A stretch of 64,000 nt of DNA from Vibrio plantisponsor (GTDB taxonomy: Bacteria > Pseudomonadota > Gammaproteobacteria > Enterobacterales > Vibrionaceae): positions 62,001 to 126,000 of the forward strand of contig NZ_JABEQC010000009.1 of assembly GCF_013041605.1 (NCBI RefSeq). The letters run 5' to 3'. The position numbers and the translations under genes were made by a program. Under the pieces are notes generated by a model that was given only the letters and a program-made list of their open reading frames with translations, did no database searches and was not told where the DNA came from. Below are positions 18,616 through 27,882 of the stretch, piece by piece. The stretch's first letter is position 1. Every line of letters begins with the position of its first letter.

Positions 18616-19161
18616 GTGGCTAATAAAGATTATGTAAGACGCGGTCGTAGTCAGAAAAAGCAGGCCCCTAAAAAAACAACTGCTCGTCGTAAACCTTGGC
18701 GTAGTGGACTTATTGCAATCGTGTTAGTTGGACTTCTCGGTTACGGCTTATATACGTTAAGCAATGATCCAGAGCCGCCGAAACCAGTCGCGGTTAAGCC
18801 AGATCCAAAACCTGCTAAGCCAAAGAAAACAGAGACCATACCGCCTCCTCCAACAGAGAAGTGGGACTATGTGGATACTCTGCCAAAACGCGAAATTGAA
18901 GTGATACCGAAAGAGCAAGAAGTCTCAGATATCCCGTATATCATGCAGTGTGGTGCTTACAAGAATATGCAGCAAGCTGAAGCGCGTAAGCTCGATATCG
19001 CGTTCCAAGGGATCAATAGTAAAATTCGTAAGAAAGAAGACAGCAGTTGGTTCCGAGTGGTGTTAGGACCTTACAAATTTAAGCGTGATGCGGAACGTGA
19101 TAAACACAAACTGCAACGCGCGAAGATCGAGCCTTGTGCCATTTGGAAAGAACAGCAGTAA
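18616..19161 (+). CDS. ftsN: Cell division protein FtsN
   Basis: Late divisome protein that triggers septal peptidoglycan synthesis. The start is GTG, giving MANKDYVRRGRSQKK, which matches the cytoplasmic FtsN start; the upstream region has almost no Shine-Dalgarno. A basic cytoplasmic tail (about 1-30) is followed by one membrane helix (about 31-47), a Pro/Lys-rich periplasmic linker and a C-terminal SPOR domain (about 108-178) with CGAYKNMQQAEARK. At 181 residues it is far shorter than E. coli FtsN (319) because the linker is short. Order priA-cytR-ftsN-hslVU is conserved. Confidence 0.9.
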   Translation: MANKDYVRRGRSQKKQAPKKTTARRKPWRSGLIAIVLVGLLGYGLYTLSNDPEPPKPVAVKPDPKPAKPKKTETIPPPPTEKWDYVDTLPKREIEVIPKEQEVSDIPYIMQCGAYKNMQQAEARKLDIAFQGINSKIRKKEDSSWFRVVLGPYKFKRDAERDKHKLQRAKIEPCAIWKEQQ

Positions 19162-19198
19162 ATTCTTTCACTAAAAATTGACCAGCTAAAAATTGGAA

Positions 19199-19249
19199 GA
19201 CGCCCAGTCAGTTAACGACAAAAGTTAGCAATGATCTGGGCGTTTTGCT
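19199..19249 (+). terminator. ftsN terminator
   Basis: Outer stem ACGCCCAG / CTGGGCGT followed by TTTTGC encloses a 28-base loop. It separates ftsN from the heat-shock gene pair hslVU. Confidence 0.65.
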
Positions 19250-19259
19250 TTCTCTCTCC

Positions 19260-19288
19260 CTTGATTTTTTTTCCTCTTATCCTCATAT
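19260..19288 (+). promoter_or_regulatory. Candidate sigma32 promoter of hslVU
   Basis: CTTGAT at 19260-19265 and CCTCATAT at 19281-19288 are 15 bases apart, close to the sigma32 consensus CTTGAA/CCCCATNT. hslVU is a sigma32 operon in E. coli. Confidence 0.55.
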
Positions 19289-19329
19289 AACTTGCATCTC
19301 CATCGTGAAAATAATTAAGAGGCCCTCTC

Positions 19330-19884
19330 GTGACTACCATCGTATCTGTACGTCGTAACAATAAAGTTGTCATCGCAGGTGACGGGCAAGTATCGCTCGG
19401 CAATACAGTAATGAAAGGCAACGCGAAGAAAGTTCGTCGTTTGTACAACAACAAAGTATTAGCTGGTTTTGCAGGCGGTACAGCGGATGCGTTTACGCTA
19501 TTCGAACGTTTTGAAAGCAAATTGCAAATGCACCAAGGTCATTTAACGAAAGCGGCTGTTGAGTTGGCGAAAGATTGGCGTAGCGATCGTGCCTTGCGTC
19601 GTTTGGAAGCGATTTTGGCGGTAGCTGATGAAACAGCATCGCTCATCATTACAGGTAACGGTGATGTTGTTCAGCCTGAGCATGATTTGATTGCGATTGG
19701 CTCCGGTGGCAATTTTGCACAAGCCGCTGCGATTGCATTGATTGAGAATACCGATTTAGACGCACGCTCAATTGCGGAAAAAGCATTAAACATTGCTGGC
19801 GATATTTGCGTCTTCACTAACCATCACCACACCATCGAAGAGCTGGAAATTCCACAAGAGCTCATCGCTAAAGACCAAGCATAA
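19330..19884 (+). CDS. hslV: HslV protease subunit of HslUV
   Basis: Proteasome-like peptidase that works with the HslU unfoldase in cytoplasmic quality control. The GTG start exposes the nucleophile Thr2 after Met removal (MTTIVSVRR), and the GDGQVSLG and IGSGGNFAQ motifs of the active-site pocket are present. 184 residues, slightly longer than E. coli HslV (176) at the C-terminus. hslU follows after 31 bases, forming one operon. Confidence 0.97.
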   Translation: MTTIVSVRRNNKVVIAGDGQVSLGNTVMKGNAKKVRRLYNNKVLAGFAGGTADAFTLFERFESKLQMHQGHLTKAAVELAKDWRSDRALRRLEAILAVADETASLIITGNGDVVQPEHDLIAIGSGGNFAQAAAIALIENTDLDARSIAEKALNIAGDICVFTNHHHTIEELEIPQELIAKDQA

Positions 19885-19915
19885 AACAGTGTGATTAGAA
19901 TTAAAGGAATTCATT

Positions 19916-21247
19916 ATGTCTGAAATGACTCCTCGTGAAATTGTTCATGAACTTAACCGCCATATCATCGGTCAAGATAAAGCTAAGCGCGCTGTAGCGA
20001 TCGCTCTTCGTAATCGCTGGCGTCGTATGCAGCTTGAAGAGAGCTTGCGCGTAGAAGTAACACCAAAAAACATTTTAATGATTGGCCCTACAGGTGTCGG
20101 TAAAACAGAGATCGCTCGTCGTCTAGCGAAACTGGCGAATGCCCCTTTCATTAAAGTTGAAGCCACTAAATTCACCGAAGTGGGTTATGTGGGTAAAGAA
20201 GTTGAAACCATTATCCGTGACCTAACGGATGTGGCGGTAAAGCTGACTCATCAACAAGCGACTGAAAAAGTAAAATTCCGAGCTGAAGAGCTGGCAGAAG
20301 AGCGCATTTTGGATGCACTTCTTCCACCAGCACGTGACGCTTGGGGCAAAGCTGAACAAAGTGAAGAGAGTTCAAATACTCGTCAGGTTTTCCGTAAGAA
20401 ATTACGCGAAGGTAAGTTAGACGACAAAGAAATTGAGTTAGACGTTGCTGTACCGCAAATGGGCGTGGAAATCATGGCGCCTCCAGGTATGGAAGAGATG
20501 ACTAACCAGCTACAGGGTATGTTCCAGAACTTAGCGGGTAACACTAAGAAGAAACGTAAACTGAAAATCAAAGATGCCTTTAAAGCGTTAACGGAAGAAG
20601 AAGCGTCGAAGCTGGTTAACCAAGACGAGTTGAAAGAGCAAGCGATCTACAGCGTTGAAAACAACGGTATCGTGTTTATCGATGAAATCGATAAGATCTG
20701 TAAACGCGGTGAAGTGTCTGGTCCAGATGTTTCTCGTGAAGGTGTTCAACGTGACTTACTGCCTCTTATCGAAGGTAGCACGGTTTCTACTAAGCACGGT
20801 ATGGTGCGTACAGACCACATCTTGTTCATTGCTTCAGGTGCATTCCAAGTGGCCAAACCGTCTGATCTGATCCCAGAGCTGCAAGGTCGTCTGCCAATTC
20901 GCGTCGAACTTGAAGCGCTTTCGAGTGATGACTTCAAACGCATTCTTACGGAACCAAAAGCGTCATTGACCGAACAATACATCGCTCTGATGAAAACAGA
21001 AGATGTGGATGTTGAGTTTACCGAAGACGGTATTAAACAAATCGCTGAAGCTGCGTGGCAAGTGAATGAAACTACCGAGAACATCGGTGCTCGCCGTCTG
21101 CATACTGTAATGGAGCGTCTGATGGACGAAATCTCATTCGATGCAACGGATAAGTCGGGTTCGTCACTAACCATTGATTCTACTTACGTGAAGAGCAAAC
21201 TCGGTGATTTAGTTGCCGACGAAGACTTAAGTCGCTTCATCCTGTAA
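19916..21247 (+). CDS. hslU: HslU ATPase/unfoldase subunit of HslUV
   Basis: AAA+ unfoldase that feeds substrates into HslV. Walker A is [11 protein letters not shown] near 58-65, Walker B is [11 protein letters not shown] near 250, and the pore GYVG loop is in [10 protein letters not shown] near 90. The inserted I-domain spans about 110-235. The C-terminal LSRFIL tail, which docks into HslV to activate it, is intact. Length 443 equals the E. coli protein. AAAGGAATT precedes the ATG. It ends at a strong terminator. Confidence 0.98.
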   Translation: MSEMTPREIVHELNRHIIGQDKAKRAVAIALRNRWRRMQLEESLRVEVTPKNILMIGPTGVGKTEIARRLAKLANAPFIKVEATKFTEVGYVGKEVETIIRDLTDVAVKLTHQQATEKVKFRAEELAEERILDALLPPARDAWGKAEQSEESSNTRQVFRKKLREGKLDDKEIELDVAVPQMGVEIMAPPGMEEMTNQLQGMFQNLAGNTKKKRKLKIKDAFKALTEEEASKLVNQDELKEQAIYSVENNGIVFIDEIDKICKRGEVSGPDVSREGVQRDLLPLIEGSTVSTKHGMVRTDHILFIASGAFQVAKPSDLIPELQGRLPIRVELEALSSDDFKRILTEPKASLTEQYIALMKTEDVDVEFTEDGIKQIAEAAWQVNETTENIGARRLHTVMERLMDEISFDATDKSGSSLTIDSTYVKSKLGDLVADEDLSRFIL

Positions 21248-21253
21248 ATCTCA

Positions 21254-21285
21254 AAAGCCCGCTGAAATCGAAGCGGGCTTTTTTA
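21254..21285 (+). terminator. hslVU terminator
   Basis: Stem AAAAGCCCGCT / AGCGGGCTTTTTT, six bases past the hslU stop. Confidence 0.88.
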
Positions 21286-21388
21286 CAATTCGCCATTTCT
21301 CGTTCTGAGCCAAGGGTGCTGAGCCCGCTGACACCGTATGCGCTTTGGGTATATACTGGCAACATTGTTTGAACTACTTAGCATAATC

Positions 21389-22306
21389 ATGAATAACTCT
21401 CTGCAAATATGGTTTGATGCTGCGCGACCGAAAACACTTCCTCTCGCATTAGTATCGATTTTTACCGGAAGTGCTTTAGCTTTTTCTTCTGGACACTTCT
21501 CTTTGCCGATCGCTCTTCTGGCGCTGCTGACCGCGACTCTATTGCAGATTTTATCGAACTTAGCCAACGACTATGGTGATGCAGTAAAAGGGACTGATAA
21601 CGAAAAACGTATCGGCCCGATGCGCGCTATACAGTCTGGTGCAGTGAGTTTGAGTGACATGAAGAAAGCCATTGCTATCAACGTATTTATGACGGTTGTG
21701 GCGGGATTGATGCTGGTTTTTTATGCTCTAGATAGTCTGCAAAGTATTCTTGCGTTTATTGGTTTAGGCGTGTTGGCAATGTTGGCGGCGATTGCTTATA
21801 CCGTCGGAAACAAACCTTATGGTTATCTGGGACTAGGTGATTTATCGGTTTTCCTGTTCTTCGGTTTACTCGGGGTGTCTGGGACATATTTTCTTCACAC
21901 TGGCAATATAGACTTGAGTCTGTTTTTACCGTCACTCGGTTGTGGTTTGATGGCGGTTGCGGTGCTTAATGTCAACAACATGCGAGACATCGAAAATGAT
22001 GCTGAGTGTGGCAAACGCACGGTTCCTGTTCGTTTAGGGCAGATGAGAGCAAAGAAATATCACTTCCTGCTTTTATCCGGTGCGGTGATTGCTTTCGGTG
22101 CTTATCTCCTTATGCAAGGTAAGCCGCTGTGGATTAGCCTGCCTTTCTTACTCAGCCTGATTTTTGTGGCGAAACATGGACGAGATGTGTGGCAGAGTGA
22201 AAAGCCTGCACAGATCGCACCTATGCTACCTGTGATAGTAAAGTGTTCTTTGATTACTAACTTATTGTTTGTTGGCGTGGTTATCGCTCAAACTCTGACA
22301 AGTTAA
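21389..22306 (+). CDS. menA: 1,4-dihydroxy-2-naphthoate octaprenyltransferase MenA
   Basis: UbiA-type membrane prenyltransferase that attaches the isoprenoid tail in menaquinone synthesis; menaquinone feeds the fumarate reductase encoded farther right. The proposed ATG yields 305 residues (E. coli 308) starting MNNSLQIWFDAARPKTLPL; a start 17 codons upstream is possible and the ribosome binding site is weak for both. The two Asp-rich motifs are NDYGDAVKGTDNEK near 65 and NNMRDIENDAECGKR near 195. About eight membrane helices are evident. rraA follows after 75 bases. Confidence 0.93.
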   Translation: MNNSLQIWFDAARPKTLPLALVSIFTGSALAFSSGHFSLPIALLALLTATLLQILSNLANDYGDAVKGTDNEKRIGPMRAIQSGAVSLSDMKKAIAINVFMTVVAGLMLVFYALDSLQSILAFIGLGVLAMLAAIAYTVGNKPYGYLGLGDLSVFLFFGLLGVSGTYFLHTGNIDLSLFLPSLGCGLMAVAVLNVNNMRDIENDAECGKRTVPVRLGQMRAKKYHFLLLSGAVIAFGAYLLMQGKPLWISLPFLLSLIFVAKHGRDVWQSEKPAQIAPMLPVIVKCSLITNLLFVGVVIAQTLTS

Positions 22307-22381
22307 TTTGCGCTGTATCATTGCATTGGCTTCATCACCCGATATACTCGTTGGAAGACTTTTCGTAAAGAGAGCAAGGCT

Positions 22382-22909
22382 ATGGAATACAACACCTCTG
22401 CACTATGTGATATCTACATCGATCAAGTTGATGTGGTAGAACCTATGTTTAGTAACTTTGGTGGTCGCGCATCGTTTGCAGGCCAAATCACAACAGTGAA
22501 GTGTTTTGAAGACAATGGGCTGATTCGTGAAACACTGGAGCAAGATGGTGTGGGACGTGTGCTGCTTATTGACGGTGGCGGTTCACTGCGTCGTGCTTTG
22601 ATTGATGCTGAATTAGCTGCGCTTGCGGAAGAAAACGAGTGGGAAGGTATCGTTGTTTACGGTTGTGTCCGCGAAGTGGACGAACTGGAAGACATGAGCA
22701 TCGGTATTCAAGCTATGGCTGCAATTCCAGTAGGCGCAAACAGCCAAGGTATTGGTGAAGTGGATGTGCCGGTGAATTTCGGCGGTGTAACCTTCCTGCC
22801 TGAAGACTACCTGTATGCCGACAATACTGGCGTAATTTTGTCTCAAGAGCCTCTAAACGTCGATCTTGATACTGAAGAAGACATAATTGAAGAAGATGAT
22901 ATTTTGTAA
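22382..22909 (+). CDS. rraA: RNase E inhibitor RraA
   Basis: Trimeric cytoplasmic protein that binds the RNase E scaffold region and damps mRNA decay. The 175 residues start with [20 protein letters not shown] and hold the family core GGRASFAGQ and [13 protein letters not shown]. An acidic C-terminal tail ([10 protein letters not shown]) extends past the E. coli end. AGAGAGCAAGG precedes the ATG. menA-rraA order after hslVU is conserved in enterics. The old MenG methyltransferase label for this family is wrong. Confidence 0.95.
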   Translation: MEYNTSALCDIYIDQVDVVEPMFSNFGGRASFAGQITTVKCFEDNGLIRETLEQDGVGRVLLIDGGGSLRRALIDAELAALAEENEWEGIVVYGCVREVDELEDMSIGIQAMAAIPVGANSQGIGEVDVPVNFGGVTFLPEDYLYADNTGVILSQEPLNVDLDTEEDIIEEDDIL

Positions 22910-22925
22910 TCTTCGACGATAAAAA

Positions 22926-22961
22926 AATCAGAGCCGATGCCCATGCATCGGCTTTGTTGTT
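22926..22961. terminator. Terminator between rraA and the MATE gene
   Basis: Stem AGCCGATGC / GCATCGGCT with a CCAT loop between convergent genes. The T stretch downstream on the plus strand is interrupted (TTGTTGTTTT). Confidence 0.8.
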
Positions 22962-22991
22962 TTACCGCTGAGCCCAACAGCGATAAAGATT

Positions 22992-24356
22992 TTAAGACGC
23001 TGAGTTTTCGCTTGGCGAAGCTTCAACGCAATGCGTTTTTCTCAGCCAAAGCGCGTAGAGATAGCCCAGTAATCCACCTGCTATGTTTCCTGCCGCAATC
23101 CCGATAAATAGCCCTTCAATGCCATAAATTTCAGAGCCTACCCAAGCCACAGGAAGTGTGAACACAAACAGACGCATGAAACTCCACTGGAATGCTTTAA
23201 TTGGTAGATGAAGAGCATTTAGGGCAGAGATAAGCATCATCACTACCCCTTGGAAGCCGTAACTGAAAGGCACAACGAGCAGGTAGTGCCAGAGCAAATC
23301 CTGAACCGCTGCTTCTTGAGAAAACAGTTTTGAAAGTGGAATGCTTAGCGGCACCATCATGACGAATATCATCAGTTGGAAGAGCAGGGAAAACCGCAGA
23401 CTGATGAATAGCCCTGCAAAACTTCGAGTGGGGTTATTCGCCCCCAGATTCTGCGCCATAAAAGGTGTCAGAGAGGAAGTCAGAGACATCAACACCAGAA
23501 TCAGAATCGATTCAATGCGTTGTGCTGCACCGTAAGCCGCCACAGCCGCTGTGCCATGGCTGGAGAGCATCATCATGAGTAATGCCCCAGAGATTGGGTT
23601 CATTGCTGTTGAGAGCGCAGCAGGCGTCCCTATCTTTAAGATTTGATTCCAATCTTTGTGCAAACTCGGAAAATGCGGAACAGCGAGTAATTTCACTCGC
23701 TTAATCAGTACGTAGAAAGAGCAAATCAGAGCGCCCAGCCAAGAAAACGCACTTGAAATGGCGGCACCTTGGATTCCTAACTCAGGAAACGGCCCATAGC
23801 CAAAAATAAGCATAGGATCTAATACGCCGTTGATGATGCCTGCCAACATCATGATCTTCGCCGGCGTTTTGGTATCACCGGTTGCTCGTATGACGCTGTT
23901 TCCTGTCATAGGAACAACCAAAAGAGGGATGGTGAGATACCACACCTGCATATATTGCTCGATAAGCGGGATAAGATCTTGCTTTGCCCCGAGTAATAAG
24001 AACAGCGGCTCTATGGTGATAAAACCAATTGAAGAGGCGACGATAACTAAAACGACAGCCAGCAGAATGCCGTGGCTGGAGAAGCGGGCGGCATTGTTTG
24101 CTGAGCCTTGGCCGAGCAATCGTCCGATATTGGTGGATAGACCGATACCAATACCCATCGTAATACAGTTGACGATAAAGGTGACTGGAAAGGTGTAGCT
24201 GATCGCAGCCAGCGCCTCTGTACCCAGTAAAGAGATAAAAAAAGTATCGACAAGATTGAACATCAGTATCGCAACTAAGCCGAATATCATCGGTATCGTC
24301 ATTTGACGCAATACTGTGGGAATGGGCGCAGAAAGCAGGCCGTGTTTATCGTGCAT
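22992..24356 (-). CDS. MATE-family multidrug/Na+ efflux transporter
   Basis: Inner-membrane antiporter of 454 residues with about 12 hydrophobic helices in two internal halves. Matching features are the first-helix LRQMTIPMIFGLVAILMF, GIGIGLSTNIGRLLGQG, and RATGDTKTPAKIMM, typical of MATE proteins of the DinF/NorM branch. Substrates cannot be assigned; exporters of this type in vibrios move cationic dyes and drugs against Na+. The start has a poor ribosome binding site (CTGCCTCT). It is not co-transcribed with a neighbour: rraA faces it and tpiA is upstream with its own terminator. Confidence 0.88.
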   Translation of the reverse strand: MHDKHGLLSAPIPTVLRQMTIPMIFGLVAILMFNLVDTFFISLLGTEALAAISYTFPVTFIVNCITMGIGIGLSTNIGRLLGQGSANNAARFSSHGILLAVVLVIVASSIGFITIEPLFLLLGAKQDLIPLIEQYMQVWYLTIPLLVVPMTGNSVIRATGDTKTPAKIMMLAGIINGVLDPMLIFGYGPFPELGIQGAAISSAFSWLGALICSFYVLIKRVKLLAVPHFPSLHKDWNQILKIGTPAALSTAMNPISGALLMMMLSSHGTAAVAAYGAAQRIESILILVLMSLTSSLTPFMAQNLGANNPTRSFAGLFISLRFSLLFQLMIFVMMVPLSIPLSKLFSQEAAVQDLLWHYLLVVPFSYGFQGVVMMLISALNALHLPIKAFQWSFMRLFVFTLPVAWVGSEIYGIEGLFIGIAAGNIAGGLLGYLYALWLRKTHCVEASPSENSAS

Positions 24357-24467
24357 AGAGGCAGTGTTTATAGAGCATAGAGATAATAGGTTGGCGATAA
24401 AGTAGCTAGAATACTCGATCTTCGCCTGATGGACTACCCAAGTCTGGATAGACGTTTAAGGGATATG

Positions 24468-24492
24468 AAAAAGGCCAGCATTGCTGGCCTTC
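24468..24492 (-). terminator. tpiA terminator
   Basis: On the minus strand AAGGCCAGC-AAT-GCTGGCCTT is followed by TTTCAT, 20 bases after the tpiA stop. Confidence 0.85.
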
Positions 24493-24513
24493 GATATTTG
24501 AATAAGCTTGAAA

Positions 24514-25284
24514 TTAAGCTTTTGCTGCTGCAGCTGCTTTAGCGATAGCTGCGAAGCTCTTCGCGTCTAGAGATGCACCACCAACTAGAGCACCGTCGAT
24601 GTCTGGTTGAGAGAAGTAAGCTTCAGCGTTTTCTGGCTTAACAGAACCGCCGTATTGGATGATTACTTGTTCAGCTACTGCTGCATCTTTCGCTGCGATT
24701 AGCGCGCGGATAGAAGCGTGGATGCGTTGTGCATCTTCTGCAGTTGCTGCTTTACCAGTACCGATAGCCCAGATTGGTTCGTAAGCGATGATTGCACCGT
24801 TTAGCGCTTCAACACCGTATGCATCGATAACAGCATTGATTTGACGAGCACATACAGCTTCAGTTTCGCCAGCTTCGTTTTGAGCTTCAGATTCACCGAT
24901 ACAGAAAACAGGTTTTAGGCCGTTCTCCTTTAGGAAAGCGAATTTCTTAGCAATGAACTCATCAGATTCGTTGTGGTACTCACGACGCTCTGAGTGACCG
25001 ATGATGATGTGTGTAGCACCGAAATCTTTCAGCATCGCTGGAGACATATCACCAGTGAAAGCACCGCTGTTGTTTAGGTCAGTGTTTTGTGCACCTAGGA
25101 TGATTTTGTTGCCACCTTCAGCGATTAGACGCTCAGCTAGATCGATGTAAAGCGCTGGTGGAGCGATAGCTACGTCAACACCCGTTACACCTTCAAGTTC
25201 AGCATTAAGGCCATTTAGCAGCTCAGTTACCATTGCTTTGCTGCCATTTAGTTTCCAGTTACCCATTACGACAGGACGACGCAT
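24514..25284 (-). CDS. tpiA: Triosephosphate isomerase
   Basis: Interconverts dihydroxyacetone phosphate and glyceraldehyde 3-phosphate. The ATG after TTGGAGATC gives 256 residues (E. coli 255); the upstream hydrophobic codons in the longest reading frame are not part of the enzyme. Active-site residues are visible: NWKLNGS (Asn/Lys near 10-12), IIIGHSERR with catalytic His near 95, and [14 protein letters not shown] with the catalytic Glu near 168 and loop 6. Codon use is strongly biased, as for a highly expressed gene. Confidence 0.98.
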   Translation of the reverse strand: MRRPVVMGNWKLNGSKAMVTELLNGLNAELEGVTGVDVAIAPPALYIDLAERLIAEGGNKIILGAQNTDLNNSGAFTGDMSPAMLKDFGATHIIIGHSERREYHNESDEFIAKKFAFLKENGLKPVFCIGESEAQNEAGETEAVCARQINAVIDAYGVEALNGAIIAYEPIWAIGTGKAATAEDAQRIHASIRALIAAKDAAVAEQVIIQYGGSVKPENAEAYFSQPDIDGALVGGASLDAKSFAAIAKAAAAAKA

Positions 25285-25534
25285 AGAAAGATCTCCAATA
25301 TCTAAAAAATGAAAGTCTATAAAAATATAAACGAAATGTGATTGCGACAGAATATAGCAGATAAAATTTAGCAAATCATGACTAGGGTCATGACTTTCTT
25401 GGATCTTGATAACTGCTTAGACCTCATTCGCCGTGATCCCTCTGACATAATCAGCGGTCTATACTCGGTTTTTACCCGTTACCTTGTTATTACTGAGAGT
25501 CAATTATAGTGGAAGATAAACAAAGGAAGTGACT

Positions 25535-25885
25535 ATGCCCAATTTAGTGCTGGAGTACTCCAACTCCGCTGAAGAGCGAATAAATGTTCAGGGACTGCTT
25601 GAAGATTTACATCAAGTAGCATTAAACAGCGGACTTTTTGAGACAAGCTCAGTAAAATCCCGCACTTTACGATGTCACCATTGGTTGGTGGGTGATGTCG
25701 CGGATAGCGAAGATTTTATCCATGTTCAATTTGAGTTGCTTGAGGGGAGAACCCCTGCGCAAAAACGAGAATTATCACAACAACTCATGGATGTGCTGGT
25801 ATCTCAGGCGAGTCATATCTACAGTTTGACGGTAGATATGCGTGATATGGATAAAGACTACTTTATGAAAGTCATTAACGGGTAA
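25535..25885 (+). CDS. Tautomerase-fold protein of the 5-carboxymethyl-2-hydroxymuconate isomerase family
   Basis: A 116-residue protein. The ATG is chosen over a GTG two codons upstream because AAAGGAAG sits five bases before it, and because it places Pro at position 2, the catalytic N-terminal proline of the tautomerase superfamily. Matching family segments are PNLVLEYS, HVQFELLEGRTPAQK and LTVDMRDMDK. The known enzymes act in homoprotocatechuate breakdown, but no hpa-type genes are near, so the substrate is unknown. It is followed after 5 bases by the DUF805 gene and is likely co-translated with it. Confidence 0.82.
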   Translation: MPNLVLEYSNSAEERINVQGLLEDLHQVALNSGLFETSSVKSRTLRCHHWLVGDVADSEDFIHVQFELLEGRTPAQKRELSQQLMDVLVSQASHIYSLTVDMRDMDKDYFMKVING

Positions 25886-25890
25886 CACTG

Positions 25891-26319
25891 ATGCCAATAA
25901 CCACTTTACTCTTTTCCTTCCAAGGCCGAATAGGACGCCAAACTTATTGGATTTGGAACTGTTGCTACTATGCCATGATCCTTGGCTTTGTTGTCGGTGT
26001 GAATCGGCTTTTTCCGGGATTGGCTTCGCTGATTTTACCGGTTTTTCTACTGCTGATATTGATTCCTGATTTAGCGATCACGGCCAAGCGTTGGCATGAC
26101 AGAGACAAAAACAGTTGGTGGTTACTGCTGAATATTCCTTTGGTTATTGGTCGTATGAGTGTGCCTGTTGGCGCTAACGCTTTGACAGCCAACGAACCCA
26201 TGTTGTATGAAACCATTATTTCTGTCGCCGCATTGATGTGTGGCTGCTGGATTCTGATTGAGTGTGGCTTTATGAAAGGCACTCAAGGTGACAACCGATT
26301 TGGCAAAGAGCCTGTTTAG
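25891..26319 (+). CDS. DUF805 family inner-membrane protein
   Basis: A 142-residue protein with four likely membrane helices and the DUF805 signature: an N-terminal FSFQGRIGRQTYW segment (about 8-20), a central DLAITAKRWHDRDKNSWWLL motif after the second helix, and the closing KGTQGDNRFG. The function of the family (YhaH/YhaI in E. coli) is not known. Its ATG is five bases past the preceding stop with a weak ribosome site, so translation is probably coupled to the tautomerase-like gene. Confidence 0.85.
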   Translation: MPITTLLFSFQGRIGRQTYWIWNCCYYAMILGFVVGVNRLFPGLASLILPVFLLLILIPDLAITAKRWHDRDKNSWWLLLNIPLVIGRMSVPVGANALTANEPMLYETIISVAALMCGCWILIECGFMKGTQGDNRFGKEPV

Positions 26320-26337
26320 TTTCAGCTGGAATAAACA

Positions 26338-26363
26338 ACAAAAGGGAGCATAAGCTCCCTTTT
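26338..26363. terminator. Bidirectional terminator between DUF805 and DUF3135 genes
   Basis: Stem AAAAGGGAGC / GCTCCCTTTT with an ATAA loop. Confidence 0.85.
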
Positions 26364-26383
26364 ATATTCTTAGTGTTTGGTTT

Positions 26384-26731
26384 TTAACGCCATTCTTCAT
26401 CACTGTTACGTCTGAAAGGAATGACAACAGCCTGTTGTTGAGAAACTTCGCCTTCTAAGGCATCACGGAATTTCACCATTTGAATGGTCATTTCCCGCAT
26501 CAAAATGACGTTAATGTGATTAGGGTTTTTGCACTGGCTTACAACTAAATCAATGTGACTTTGTTGTGCCCGTAATCTCTGTTGCATGTTCAGTGAAGCT
26601 GACGAAATCATCTCTTCACACATTTGGCGTTTGAATTGAGAGAAAGCCTCCGGATTTTGCTTTGCCAACGCAACGAGTTCGTCAAATGGAGGAAGTTCTT
26701 GTTGATATGGTTGCGACTGAGGTTGGGGCAT
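26384..26731 (-). CDS. DUF3135 family protein
   Basis: The ATG after GAAGAGGAGCC gives a 115-residue hydrophilic, Gln-rich, mostly helical protein; a longer reading frame starts 23 codons upstream without a ribosome site. The PPFDELVALAKQNPEAF stretch near residue 13 and the CEEMI and LRAQQSHID segments are typical of the DUF3135 family, seen mainly in vibrios and relatives. There is no signal peptide or membrane segment. Function is unknown. It is a single-gene unit. Confidence 0.78.
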   Translation of the reverse strand: MPQPQSQPYQQELPPFDELVALAKQNPEAFSQFKRQMCEEMISSASLNMQQRLRAQQSHIDLVVSQCKNPNHINVILMREMTIQMVKFRDALEGEVSQQQAVVIPFRRNSDEEWR

Positions 26732-26909
26732 AAAAGGCTCCTCTTCGATTCCCAACCCATTGAACCGCTGTGATGACCGATATGAGGGCAGGGAGAACAA
26801 ATTAGTGATGAAATAATCAACACTATAAGCTTAAGCGAGGATTTTTAGCGTGGTGCGGGGAAAATCTCAATTCTCGAATTTAAGACAGATTTGCCAGTGT
26901 GAGCAGTCA

Positions 26910-27527
26910 CTATGCTTTGGTGATGAGATAGGTACAGCGACGTTCACCTTGGATAATATGTTCTTGGCGATCGACCTGATAATCATGGCCTAACAAGTGC
27001 TGGAATATATTGAGTTCAGATTGACACAGATTTGGGCAACGGGTTGCGGCTTTGCAGATAGGGCAATGGTTTTCAATCAGCATAAAACCGTGCTCTGTTG
27101 TCTCAAGCTCCGCCATGTAACCTTCTCGCTCACGTAAGGTGACTAGAGCGTTCAGTTTTTCTTCGATATCCGTGAGATCAGCCAGTGCTTTTTTATACGT
27201 CGATAAGGTTTGAGCTTCTCGTTCTGCTGCTACTTTAGCGAGCCCTTCTTTGCCAAAGATATGCTCTACTGCGTCCATCACCTGAATGGTGAGTTCACTG
27301 TGCCTGTCGGCAAATTGATCGTGACCTTGTTTGGTTAAGGACCAGTGACGAGTGGGGCGACCGACTTTGACTTTCACATCATGAAACGACAAGATTCCGT
27401 CTTCTTCCAAACTTTGCAGATGTTGACGAGCGCCCATTGTGGTAATGGAAAGATCATCAGCAAGCTGTTTGGCAGTAACGGCACCTTCGCGTTTGATGGT
27501 GTGCAAAATCCTATCGATAGTTTTCAT
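26910..27527 (-). CDS. SufR-like winged-helix regulator with a cysteine cluster
   Basis: A 205-residue DNA-binding protein: winged helix at about 1-70 (REGAVTAKQLADDLSITTMG, then HLQSLEEDGIL and GRPTRHW), a helical middle rich in Glu/Lys, and a C-terminal region with CPICKAATRCPNLC at about 155-168 and a further Cys near 199 in RRCTYLI. The spacing resembles SufR-type regulators, where these Cys hold an iron-sulfur cluster. GAGGGAAATA precedes the ATG. It reads away from groES. Target genes are unknown; no suf or isc genes are in the window. Confidence 0.75.
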   Translation of the reverse strand: MKTIDRILHTIKREGAVTAKQLADDLSITTMGARQHLQSLEEDGILSFHDVKVKVGRPTRHWSLTKQGHDQFADRHSELTIQVMDAVEHIFGKEGLAKVAAEREAQTLSTYKKALADLTDIEEKLNALVTLREREGYMAELETTEHGFMLIENHCPICKAATRCPNLCQSELNIFQHLLGHDYQVDRQEHIIQGERRCTYLITKA

Positions 27528-27882
27528 TATTTCCCTCTCTAGACACTGCTTATTATGAATTCAGTTCTTAATAAAGCAAATTATTTACTATGCTCCTGAC
27601 TTCTATGCTTTCGACTTCGGCTGATTTTGGCTGGTCATTATTTTCGGTTGTTTTCATCTGCCCGTTTTTATCGCAGGGAATTTCTTATCGGGTGCCAGCA
27701 CCGAGGGTAGTTAGAGTACTTCTCCATTGAATCGTTAATTTCGTCACATTTTTTTCGCGTTTGCCCCTTGGGTTATCATCGAGTATCCCCCACATATCAT
27801 TCACAAGCTGTTTGGGTCTGGTGACCCATTTATTAATCAGTGTTTATTAACCAAATGGAAATCTAATCAGGAGAGACGACCG
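27528..27882 (+). promoter_or_regulatory. groESL promoter region with sigma32-like promoter
   Basis: This 355-base gap has no gene. At 27767-27772 CTTGGG and at 27788-27795 CCCCACAT, 15 bases apart, resemble a sigma32 promoter (CTTGAA/CCCCATNT) about 90 bases before groES. The other end holds the promoter for the SufR-like gene. No CIRCE inverted repeat was seen. Confidence 0.6.

Noticed and set aside
20746..21174. 142-codon minus-strand ORF
   Set aside because: It is antisense to hslU, which is complete and strongly conserved.
27528..27882. Search for a CIRCE element at groESL
   Set aside because: No inverted repeat of the TTAGCACTC type was seen; a sigma32-like promoter fits better.
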